Shown one piece after another: positions 55,982 to 64,000 of a stretch of 64,000 bases of DNA. Made by a program: the position numbers and the translations under genes. The DNA comes from Nannochloris sp. 'desiccata'. Taxonomy: Eukaryota > Chlorophyta > Trebouxiophyceae > Chlorellales > Chlorellaceae. The notes under the pieces are model-generated. The model was not told the origin of the DNA. It saw only the letters and a list, made by a program, of their open reading frames with translations, and searched no databases. The first letter of the stretch is position 1. Each line of letters starts with the position of its first letter. The stretch is from the NCBI GenBank assembly GCA_019044685.2, contig JAGTXX020000006.1, positions 1,197,501 through 1,261,500 on the forward strand. Direction: 5' to 3'.

Positions 55982-58055
55982 CTATATTTGTCGCTGTGTC
56001 ACCGGAGGTACAGCTGACGCACCAGCTAAAGGATCAGTGCTTGGCTTAGGAACACTATACGGAACAGCTGCAGCTGCAGCAAGAGGCGGTGGAAGTAATG
56101 GGTCGGCGGATACAATAGTAGAGCCATCTTCCTGCACTGCAGATTCTAAGAAATTAATCCACGAAGACGCTAATGACAAACCACCAACAGAATTACCGCT
56201 GCCACTTTGTCGTGCAGCAGTTTTAATGGTTTCTACTTCTTCAGGAGATAGATTAATAGCATGGAGTGCAAAACTCAATGCATCTTTAGGCCGTTTTTGA
56301 ACCATAAGTCCAGCAATTAATTGTACAACAGCACTCCGATCTATAGTACCGCCTCCCTTTCTTAAATCTTGCAACTCTTTTAAAGCTTCCTGTGCAGCTA
56401 CCCGTGCAGCGAGAACCTCTCGTTTCGCTTCAATTTCAGCATCACGTGCTACTTTAGCTTCTCCACGTGCAGCAGCAACTTCATTCTGTGCTTTTTGTAC
56501 TTTATTTTCAGCCGACAAGGAAGATACTCGAGCTGCGTCTAGTTCATTACGTAAGGTATGTATCTCTGCTTGCATTGCTCTGAGCTCTGCTCTATACCGT
56601 TCAGCTGCATCTGATTCGTAACTCATCTCACCCAAAGCACGCTGCAAATTGGCGAGTTCTGCGTCTCGAGCGGAAGCGATCTCTTCCCACCGAGCGGCTT
56701 CTTCTTCAGCACGCTGTGCCCTCTCTAACGCAGCATGCAACTCTTCATCAGTACGATCACTAGATCCACTACCATTCGCTCCATTGCCACTTGCTCTACC
56801 CATCTTTTCAAGGGCTAACTTGACTTCAGCTTCGACTCTCCACTTGATCTTCTCTTCCTCGTCGTCTTGCTCTGATAACATTTGAGTTTTCAAGCGAGAC
56901 AGCTGCTGTCGTGCTGCATTCTTGTCTGCTTCTGCAGTAGTCAAAGCCTGTTTAATATCAGCGAGTTCAGAACGTACTGCGTCAAGCTCTGCTGCTGTTG
57001 CTGTCTCGCTGCCACCACCACCACCGCCATTGCCCAAAGACGAAGACGTTTGGAGAGAAGCTGCCGAGGCAGCAGCATTCAGTGCTTGTGATCTGACCCT
57101 TTTCAGCTCTTCTCGTAGAGAGCTACTTTCCATTCTCGCAGCTATCAACTCATTCTCCAATTCATTATGATCTCCAATATTTTCTGCAGCTGCTTCAGCT
57201 CTCTCTATGCGTTCTTGAAGCTCAACTACTTGCGAGGCAGCAACTCCAGCTTTGGAACGCTCAGATATCACTTCCTCTTGTGCTGCTTGTATTTCTGCCC
57301 TTAACGATGCGATAACCCTTTCATGCTCTTCAGCAGTAGCACCATGGTGTGCTCTAGCAACTTCTTCCGCCTCTACGGCTCGTGCTTCTGCGGTAGCGAG
57401 GGCTGTTTGTAGAGAGAGGCATTGGGCGGCGTGGTGAGCAGCTTCGCTTCGAGATGCTTCTAGTTGGGCTGCAAAGTGGTGGCGACGTTCATCTTCTAAT
57501 TGGCGTTGTAAATTGGTTATAGCTGAAGTATCTACTACTACGGCAGGTGGAGCAGCAGGAGTAGTGGTGGGAGAGGCAGCAGGAGCAGGCGAGGGTTCCG
57601 TGCTGTTTGTACGAGGAGCTGTAGTTTTAGCAGCTAATTTCGCTTTTAGAGCTGCTAATCGAGAAGTTACATCATCTTCTCTAGGTGCTGGAACTGCTGC
57701 TGCTGGAGGTTGGGCAGCGACTGCAACAGGGAATGCAGGAGGAGGAGGAGGAGGGGCTACGGTAGCAACAGCCGGCGGTGGTGGTTGGAAAGTAGAATAT
57801 AACGGAGCAGCGGCTAATGGAACGCTTGCAGGAGCCTGGAATGCATAGAGATGGTCATCATCATTCTGTTCTTCATTATTCCAATGCTCAGGCTGTAAAA
57901 AGAAATGGATAGAGGCAGGTTAAATTACTGGGCAATTCCAACAATAAATTGTTGAAGATGGATACAAAAGGGGCGAATCCTACATTATGAGCATCTCTAA
58001 GTTCTTTAGCTGTGGCGAGAGCTTCGTCTTTTATGGCTTTCAGCGTGTTCCACAT
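55982..58055 (-). CDS. Long coiled-coil protein, golgin-like
   Basis: Minus-strand exons 58055-57984 and 57892-55982 (intron 91 bp, phase 0) encode 660 aa. The N-terminus MWNTLKAIKDEALATAKELR looks like an amphipathic helix. A Pro/Ala-rich region (with a poly-Pro run) follows. Then comes a continuous coiled coil of roughly 400 residues, rich in Ala, Glu, Arg and Leu heptads (NLQRQLEDERRHHFAAQLEA, RVIASLRAEIQAAQEE, ELRAMQAEIHTLRNELDAA). The C-terminus is Pro/Ser-rich. It resembles plant golgin candidates in plan, but I cannot match a named one. No GRIP or transmembrane domain is evident. The frame has no ATG after the first exon; the short first exon supplies it. Confidence 0.65.
57735..57755 (-). 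repeat. GGA/CCT trinucleotide tract (poly-Pro in golgin-like gene)
   Basis: About six GGA units on the plus strand code for a poly-Pro run on the minus strand. Confidence 0.7.
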
Positions 58056-58344
58056 TTTCTTTGGGTAATAAATTTCAAATGTTCAGACAAGATCACTTTT
58101 ACAGATCAGTGTTTGTAAGAACAGCGGCGCTGCTCCTGCGGGTTGGCGATGGTATCTGTCTGAAATAAGTTTCAATATGACGAGAGTGATAGGGATCAGA
58201 ATGTTTTGCTGAAATTGTGCGCGCTGCATCAGTCTATTTTAGAAATTGTTTAAAATCAGAGGCACCCACAGCTCAACTGAAACAAAACTTTGATTTAAAC
58301 GCAACTTACAACTGTATTAAGTGTCTTCGGGACCGCTCATCACG

Positions 58345-59637
58345 ATGTTGCGGTCTTTGGCTTCACGAGAATTGCGGGAGTTGCTTTCTCGATCACAACC
58401 CCTTTTCTCAGAAACAGGAGCCACCATTCTACTAAAAGAACTCTCTCAATCATTAAAGACTTCATATAGCTGCTCACTCGCGTCGTCTTTCTCCTCAGCA
58501 GCGATATCTGCACGGGGCAGCTCTCTCACCAAGGCAACAACATTTATAAAGCCCCCGACCAACACCACAGCTAAGCTACCCTCCTCTTCTCCACGAGGAG
58601 GAGGACGAAATTGGGCCCCGCTCCCTAGACGGTATGCATCATCCAACGTAGGAGAACGTGTGCAGAATGTTATAAAAGCTGTTGCTGCAGTTCCTCGTGC
58701 TGCAGCTCAGACAACACATAGCCTTCTTCCCGCCAGCGCTCGGCGATTCTTAGACTCTCTACAGCAACCTTCCAGCCTACAACGTGCCATATCCTTACAA
58801 TTAGAAGCGGCCTGGCAAAGACATCGAATCAAAGCCTTAGGTCTCACCCTTCTAGGCTTAACTTACCTGGTCTGGCGAGCAATGAGAAAAACCGCATCTG
58901 CTTTTGTTGACGTCTCTCAATCCATGGCTGCAACTGGCTTAATTTCTCTAGGAGCAGCGTTATCCTTTGTTGCAGCTGTATTTTGGTATCGTAAATTCTT
59001 TACCATCTCCCCTTCTGCTGTTTATAGAGCTGCGACTAGGCAATTAAATATCCACCCGGGAATACTAGAAATCATGGGCGCCCCACTTGTCGGCAGTGAC
59101 GTAAGAGCTACTGTGCTCACAGGAGGCGGACTCAAGTTTAAAGGATTTCGACCAAAATTAAGATCTAGACGCGTGGCTATGATTTTCCCATTGAAAGGAA
59201 CAGAGAGGCGAGGCTTAGTGTCGGTAGAAGCCAAAAAAAAAGGGGGAGCGATGAAGATGACGTTGCTTGCTGTGGATGTGCCCATGCCGCAAGCTTTGGG
59301 CGGCGAACAGAGGTTGTATATAGTTGGCGGACCTGCTGCGTATTCACGAGGGTCGGTATTAGATGAATTGAGAAGGCCGTTTTTAGCTGCATTGTCATCT
59401 GAAGAGGCAGTGGAGGCGGAAGAAGAAGCAGAAGAGGAGCGGGAAGAAAGACAAGCAGCATTAAATAATGCAATTGCAGAGAGAGAAGTAGTTGAGGGTA
59501 GTGGGAGAGGAGGGAGTGGAGCTGCAGCCGGTACGGGGCCTGCTGCTTGGGCAGAAGCGCCAGAGGTGTATAGCAAAGCAGCAGCTGCAGCCAGAGATTT
59601 TCTATGCAAGGTTCAGCAAGTGACGAAGAGACAGTGA
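58345..59637 (+). CDS. COA1/Tim21-like cytochrome oxidase assembly protein
   Basis: The single exon encodes 430 aa from the ATG at 58345. The open frame extends eight codons upstream to a GTG, which is rejected. An N-terminal presequence of about 100 residues is rich in Ser, Arg and Ala. Two hydrophobic segments follow (about 170-190 and 205-230). A Coa1-type domain then reads ILEIMGAPLVGSDVRATVLT, GGGLKFKGFRPKLRSRR, VAMIFPLKGTERRGLVSVEA, matching plant cytochrome oxidase complex assembly protein 1. The C-terminal tail is acidic then Gly/Ala-rich. COX assembly in the inner mitochondrial membrane is inferred from the family. COX15, another COX factor, is 46 kb away. Confidence 0.8.
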   Translation: MLRSLASRELRELLSRSQPLFSETGATILLKELSQSLKTSYSCSLASSFSSAAISARGSSLTKATTFIKPPTNTTAKLPSSSPRGGGRNWAPLPRRYASSNVGERVQNVIKAVAAVPRAAAQTTHSLLPASARRFLDSLQQPSSLQRAISLQLEAAWQRHRIKALGLTLLGLTYLVWRAMRKTASAFVDVSQSMAATGLISLGAALSFVAAVFWYRKFFTISPSAVYRAATRQLNIHPGILEIMGAPLVGSDVRATVLTGGGLKFKGFRPKLRSRRVAMIFPLKGTERRGLVSVEAKKKGGAMKMTLLAVDVPMPQALGGEQRLYIVGGPAAYSRGSVLDELRRPFLAALSSEEAVEAEEEAEEEREERQAALNNAIAEREVVEGSGRGGSGAAAGTGPAAWAEAPEVYSKAAAAARDFLCKVQQVTKRQ

Positions 59638-59881
59638 TACGTAGAACTTTGATACCCTTGGATGCTGTATTGATACATTTTGCAAGAAGGATATCTAGCC
59701 TCCTCATTCAGTGCGCCCAGTGGTTGAGATTCAACGAGACAGTTGAAATTAACACTGCAAAAAACGTCTTCAACGATATTTGTTTAGCATTATTTCGGAA
59801 CCGATGTTGTAAAATTAGATCATATAGTTTTACTTGTATATCACATCATAACCGGTTGAAATACGTCGCATTGGAGTTAAA
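59638..59881. other. Intergenic COA1-like / ABCD
   Basis: 244 bp. A 95-codon frame (59604-59891) bridges the two genes but overlaps both coding ends and matches nothing. Confidence 0.4.
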
Positions 59882-61975
59882 ATGGCGTTGAATATGATGG
59901 CATTAAAAATGAACGCGCGCGATAGAAAGGTGGTAGCAGCTTTAGTTATCGTCGGTGGAACATCAGGAATGTCCTTCCTAAGGCGCGCGCTTGCTGGAGC
60001 CTTACTAGAACAGCAGCAAATATGTTCTGAAATTGGCGTCCCTGACCAAAACAACAGGCGCCAAGTTCTCACTCCAAAGGTAGCTGTTGACGCAGTGTTT
60101 GCCAAGAGAATCGGTAAAATTCTCAAGATCTGTGTTCCTACTCCATGGTGTGCCGAAGCTCGATTGATTTATCTACAAAGCGCTTTGCTCGTTCTCAGAA
60201 CTTTGCTGACGGATTTGTCGACTCGAATTGAAGGTGGTGTCGGTAGATACATCATCGCTAAAGACACTGTAAAGCTTCAAGAACTCCTCGTTAAATTCTT
60301 ATTATTTGCCATCCCCGGTAGCTACGTCAACGCCGCATTAAAGTACTTACAAACTCGTATTAAACTTGCCTTTATGCATCGTCTCACCCACCACTTGCAC
60401 TCGTCGTATTTCTCCCATCGTGCGTATTACGCAGCATCGTGGCTGGGTGGATTAACTTCAGCGGAATCAAGGCTTTCTGCAGATGTAGAGAAATTCGCAT
60501 TCGCCATCTCTGAGCTCTATTCTTATACCTTCAAGCCAGCTTTGGATGTCGCCCTTTTTACCCGCTCGCTGGCAGCAATTATGGGTTGGAAAAGTCAATT
60601 CATTTTGTATGGGTATTACATGTGCTGCACCTTCCTTCTACGCGCTACTTCACCACCTTTAGCTCAATTAACATCCCAAGAAGCAAAGCTGGCAGGTGCC
60701 TTCCGTGGCGCACATGCTCGAGTCTCCACCTTTGCCGAGGAGATTGCCTTTAACGACCCTCCTTCTTCCACTGCTGAAAAGATGATTTTAAACCAACATT
60801 TACATCGTATGCTTCGTCATTCACGTCTCTCTGCCTTCCAAAGATTCGTTCAAGGTATTATTGATCAATATCTCGTCAAATACGGGGCAACTGTGGTGGC
60901 GTTAGCTGTATATGCCAACCATTCATCAAGTAAAGCAGCCAGTTCCTCTCAATCTACCGCTGCTGATTACATTCGAGCAATGAGATTGTTAAATAACACC
61001 AGTAGAGGTATTGGAGATCTTATTCTAGTGTATAAGCGGGTAACCAGTCTGGCAGGGCACACTGCTCGGGTGTCGGAATTGTTAGAGCAGGTGGGTGCTC
61101 TTGGTGGAGAAGGCAGTGAACGTGTTCATGTGGGATTATTCCTCAGAAATGTCTCTTCCTCGGGTTCATTTATTCCTCCATCTGCACCAGACGGTAGCTT
61201 ACTCCCCCCACCAGAACCACAACGCACCGAAGGAGCGGTGGTTGCTTTCAATCGAGTCTACCTTTCTTCCCCTGATGGTACTCCATTGGTACGGGAACTG
61301 AGCTTTGATGTGCCTGCGGGACGTAGTGTTCTTGTAATGGGCCCCAACGGGTCAGGAAAATCTTCGTTATTCCGTGTAGCGGCAGGTTTATGGCCATTAC
61401 AAGCCGGTGAAGTGACGCTACCCCCTAAAGGCGAGTTGTTTTATTTGTCTCAAAGACCTTATCTAGTCGCAGGAACCTTGCGTGATCAATTATTATACCC
61501 AGAACCACCGCGTAGTGTGTACAAATGTGCATCTGCCAATACTAAACGTCGTATTGCTCCTTGGATGAAGAGTATCAGAATGGATCCCGAGGACCTTGAA
61601 GAAAAATTGTGTTATTGCCTTGAAGCTGTAGAGCTGGATTATTTACTCGGTCGTGGGAAAGGCTGGGATCAGGTGCAATCATGGGATGAAACGCTTAGTG
61701 GTGGTGAGAAACAGAGGTTAGCTATGGCGAGACTTTTATTCCATACACCGAGATATGCAATCTTGGATGAGGCAACTTCAGCAGTAAGTGCAGATGGGGA
61801 AAAGGTATTATACACTGCATGTGTGAAGGCAGGGATTACGATGTTGTCGATTGGACATAGGCCTGCTTTAAGAAATTTCCATTCTCAAGTGGTTCACTTA
61901 GAGGGGCAGTCGGCGGGCAAAGGGTGGCACATGGAGCATCTCAGAGAACAAGATTTGCATGGTTTGGAGGGATAA
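59882..61975 (+). CDS. ABCD-type (peroxisomal/organelle) ABC half-transporter
   Basis: The single exon encodes 697 aa with an N-terminal membrane domain and one ATPase domain. ABCD half-transporters dimerise to move acyl-CoA or fatty acids into peroxisomes; plant plastids also have one. The membrane half includes IKLAFMHRLTHHLHSSYF and DVEKFAFAISELYS, typical of the ABC_membrane_2 domain. An EAA-like motif is seen in FAEEIAFNDPPSS. The ATPase has Walker A GPNGSGKSS (from 487), Q-loop YLSQRPYL, signature LSGGEKQR (from 605), Walker B YAILDEATSAVS (about 625) and H-loop IGHRP. No clear plastid transit peptide; peroxisome or another membrane cannot be chosen. Confidence 0.93.
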   Translation: MALNMMALKMNARDRKVVAALVIVGGTSGMSFLRRALAGALLEQQQICSEIGVPDQNNRRQVLTPKVAVDAVFAKRIGKILKICVPTPWCAEARLIYLQSALLVLRTLLTDLSTRIEGGVGRYIIAKDTVKLQELLVKFLLFAIPGSYVNAALKYLQTRIKLAFMHRLTHHLHSSYFSHRAYYAASWLGGLTSAESRLSADVEKFAFAISELYSYTFKPALDVALFTRSLAAIMGWKSQFILYGYYMCCTFLLRATSPPLAQLTSQEAKLAGAFRGAHARVSTFAEEIAFNDPPSSTAEKMILNQHLHRMLRHSRLSAFQRFVQGIIDQYLVKYGATVVALAVYANHSSSKAASSSQSTAADYIRAMRLLNNTSRGIGDLILVYKRVTSLAGHTARVSELLEQVGALGGEGSERVHVGLFLRNVSSSGSFIPPSAPDGSLLPPPEPQRTEGAVVAFNRVYLSSPDGTPLVRELSFDVPAGRSVLVMGPNGSGKSSLFRVAAGLWPLQAGEVTLPPKGELFYLSQRPYLVAGTLRDQLLYPEPPRSVYKCASANTKRRIAPWMKSIRMDPEDLEEKLCYCLEAVELDYLLGRGKGWDQVQSWDETLSGGEKQRLAMARLLFHTPRYAILDEATSAVSADGEKVLYTACVKAGITMLSIGHRPALRNFHSQVVHLEGQSAGKGWHMEHLREQDLHGLEG

Positions 61976-62312
61976 TAATGAATTCATGTAGTTTATGTAT
62001 ATTGTAAGTTTATTGATAGTTTAGCATGTGCATATTTATAGATGTGTGGTTATTATCATCAATAAAAAATGAGATTCAGAGAAAGAGAGATTCAGGGGGC
62101 TCCGACGGGAGGCAGGTCTTTATGAAAAGGTTAATAGCGTCGTTGTAACACAGATATTTCCATTACAATTCATAGAAAATTTTTGCACTGTGCAGATTTA
62201 ATGTCTAAATGATATTTTCATGAGGCGTCATGCCCTTAAGTGACTATGTGATCTTCAAGGTTCGAAAAGTTAATTAATCCAAAAAAGTAAATAGCACAAG
62301 CACGCAGCAATC
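61976..62312. other. Intergenic, ABCD / XPF
   Basis: 337 bp between two plus-strand genes, AT-rich, with a TGTAA motif at 62003-62007 that may be the poly(A) signal of ABCD. No gene seen. Confidence 0.45.
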
Positions 62313-64000
62313 ATGGCTACAGATTTGCTTCCATTCCAAAGGACGATTATAGAACAAGTCTTAGAAGACGACTGTCTTTGCGTTCTCGCTCCAGGCTTAG
62401 GCTTGCATCAGATCGTTTCCGTCCTCCTACGCCTACAAGATGTTCGTTTACAAAGCCGAGACCAACACGGCTCTGTTCTCATCATCGGCGCCTCCCCATG
62501 GCAACGCACTGCTCTACGTTCCGAATTAGCCCGTATCCATCCTGAAACTGACAGAATTCGTCCTTCTACTCTCCGCCCAACCGACCCGTCCCCCCTGCTG
62601 CCAGCAGAAGTAACTGCAGACATTGCCACAGCTGAACGACTTCGGCTCTACAACAGCTGCTCCTGTATGTTTGTCACCACACGTATTCTTGTGGTAGACT
62701 TGCTATCTGGTAGACTCTCCCCGGGTGATATAGCTGGCATATATGTACTTAATGCTCATCGGGTGACTGATTCATCAGGTGAAGGATTTGTAGTGCGATT
62801 ATTCCGTACACAAGGAGGCAATACCACAGGCAACACACCTGGATTTGTACGAGGATTTTCAGATTTCCCATCTTCATTTACATCTGAATTTGGCAAAACA
62901 GAGAAAGTTATGAAGGCATTATATGCTAAACGACTTCATTTGTGGCCGAGATTTCAAGTGGCGGTGCAAGAAGACCTCGAAGCTAGGCCACCAGAGGTAG
63001 AATTTTGTATCAAAAAGTTGTTTCAATATGACAGCTTATATTACAGACATTGTATATTGATTACGCAGCGCTTTAGTAACTCAAATTCTTCTTTCTTTCT
63101 CATTTTCCTGCAGTTGGTTGAAGTGTCACTGCCATGTGATCCTGGAGCAGCTTTGGTCTATGAAGCCCTTGCTGAGTTAGTAGATGGCTGTATTAAAGAA
63201 TTGCGCAAGCTAGAAAGACTAGATACTACTGATTTGACCCCGTCACAAGGACTTTCTTCCTCATTTGATGAAACAATCCGTCGCCAACTAGCGCCAATTT
63301 GGCACACCGTCTCCCCCAAAACACGGCAAATCGTAGCTGATTTACGTACGCTTCGTTCTTTGGCAGGATTATTGAATAAACTCGATCCTATTACGTTTTT
63401 AAATTATCTAGATACGTTACGAGTGACGGAAGGTACCCGGTGCGCATGGTTGTTTCATTCTGCAGCGCATACCGTGTTCGAAGCGGCAAAGGCTCGAGTC
63501 TATTCTTTAAGTAGTCCACAGGGAATAACAAATGACGGTGGTCTTTATAATGGGAATCCAGGGTCATCTGCACAAGCAAAAAAAAGAAAAGCATCATCCA
63601 GTGCCGCTTCTGGTGCCGATATTGGAAGTGCAGCAGCTTCATTAAAGGGAGCGGTACCAGCACTAGAGCCTGTATTAGATGAATTGCCTAAATGGCATGC
63701 ATTATTAGAAATATTAGATGAAGCTCGGCAAGAACGGAATGAGACAATGAAGAAAGCAGCTGAAGAAGCGGCATCTATTACTACGAATACGATTTCAAAA
63801 CCTGCTGTAGACAGGGGTTCTGACCAACCAAGTACTTCCAAGACTGCTGCCGACATCGCTGTAGCTGCTATTGACCAACCAACAGTATTGACAACATTGC
63901 CAGCAATACCACCGCCAATCCTTGTCTTCTGTCAGGATGACTATACTTGTACTCAGTTACGGGAAGTAGCTGGCCCTGATGGTCCTAGCGGGCTTATGCG
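62313..64000 (+). CDS. ERCC4: DNA repair endonuclease XPF/RAD1, N-terminal part
   Basis: XPF with ERCC1 cuts damaged DNA 5' of lesions in nucleotide excision repair. Exons 62313-62996 and 63114-64000 are visible; the gene is cut by the window end and the nuclease domain is outside. The N-terminal disrupted helicase-like domain begins LLPFQRTIIEQVLEDD and shows LVVDLLSGRLSPGDIAGIYV, LNAHRV and ALYAKRLHLWPRFQVAVQED. After the splice come LVEVSLPCD, GLSSSFDETIRRQLAPIWHT, FLNYLDTLRVTEGTRCAWLF, as in UVH1/RAD1. The 117-bp intron is a multiple of three without stop in frame, so reading through it keeps the frame open. Family comparison favours its removal. Confidence 0.93.
   Translation, partial: MATDLLPFQRTIIEQVLEDDCLCVLAPGLGLHQIVSVLLRLQDVRLQSRDQHGSVLIIGASPWQRTALRSELARIHPETDRIRPSTLRPTDPSPLLPAEVTADIATAERLRLYNSCSCMFVTTRILVVDLLSGRLSPGDIAGIYVLNAHRVTDSSGEGFVVRLFRTQGGNTTGNTPGFVRGFSDFPSSFTSEFGKTEKVMKALYAKRLHLWPRFQVAVQEDLEARPPEVEFCIKKLFQYDSLYYRHCILITQRFSNSNSSFFLIFLQLVEVSLPCDPGAALVYEALAELVDGCIKELRKLERLDTTDLTPSQGLSSSFDETIRRQLAPIWHTVSPKTRQIVADLRTLRSLAGLLNKLDPITFLNYLDTLRVTEGTRCAWLFHSAAHTVFEAAKARVYSLSSPQGITNDGGLYNGNPGSSAQAKKRKASSSAASGADIGSAAASLKGAVPALEPVLDELPKWHALLEILDEARQERNETMKKAAEEAASITTNTISKPAVDRGSDQPSTSKTAADIAVAAIDQPTVLTTLPAIPPPILVFCQDDYTCTQLREVAGPDGPSGLM

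Noticed and set aside
57249..57271. GTG start of a shorter golgin-like protein at 57271
   Set aside because: The coiled coil stays open in frame upstream to a clean acceptor at 57893-57894 and joins a short ATG exon.
59604..59891. 95-codon ORF bridging COA1-like and ABCD
   Set aside because: It overlaps both coding ends in another frame and its composition matches nothing known.
1..64000. CRISPR array, IS element or bacterial operon
   Set aside because: No direct-repeat array, transposase or terminal inverted repeats were seen, and spliced eukaryotic genes fill the window.

Overview
This is nuclear DNA of a photosynthetic eukaryote of the green lineage, most likely a chlorophyte alga. It carries a nuclear photosystem I psaD gene with an N-terminal transit peptide, a plastid DUF3172 protein shared with cyanobacteria, plant-type octanoyltransferase, COM1/CtIP and importin beta genes, and short spliceosomal introns. 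A DZIP1-like ciliary protein hints that the lineage keeps cilia or basal bodies at some stage. I cannot name the class or genus. No rRNA, tRNA, CRISPR array or recognisable mobile element was seen.

Layout: about 36 protein genes are packed with gaps of roughly 100-700 bp. 1-6 kb: COQ2, PP5, a SERF/4F5 protein, MAEA/GID9. 6-17 kb: TM9SF, NAA10, ELP5, COX15, class I aldolase, a SANT-like/UBA protein, DUF3172. 17-28 kb: NUP62, an unknown basic protein, RPL32, an ING-Tudor protein, a DZIP1-like protein, COM1/CtIP, LIP2. 28-40 kb: PDCD2, PSAD, VPS4, PLAA, RIDA, importin beta. 40-49 kb: GT61 glycosyltransferase, organellar GluRS, PDK1, a helicase-associated-domain protein, UPF0390, FTHFS. 49-64 kb: a tiny LYR-like gene abutting a 2010-aa BIG ARF-GEF, a coiled-coil golgin-like protein, COA1/Tim21-like, an ABCD transporter, and the 5' part of XPF, cut by the window edge.

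Gene structure: I resolved 40 introns in 25 genes by joining frames to family consensus; 11 genes look intronless. Introns crowd the 5' ends (several after codons 1, 8, 10, 11, 19 or 24), while 3' exons are long, including a single 6-kb exon for BIG. Two introns are best read as GC-AG. Strands alternate strongly: 26 of 35 neighbouring pairs are on opposite strands, giving 13 divergent pairs that must share short intergenic promoters.

Most genes are housekeeping: mitochondrial respiration and cofactors (COQ2, COX15, COA1, LIP2, LYR), vesicle traffic (VPS4, BIG, TM9SF, golgin), the nuclear pore and import (NUP62, importin beta), ubiquitin pathways (MAEA, PLAA), translation and tRNA modification (RPL32, GluRS, ELP5, PDCD2), DNA repair (COM1, XPF) and photosynthesis (PSAD). 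The most unusual item is the LYR-BIG pair: a TAA stop directly followed by the ATG of the next gene, preceded by an 11-codon upstream ORF whose TGA overlaps the LYR start, which suggests a dicistronic transcript. The second is an ING protein whose C-terminus carries a Tudor-like domain where a PHD finger is expected.
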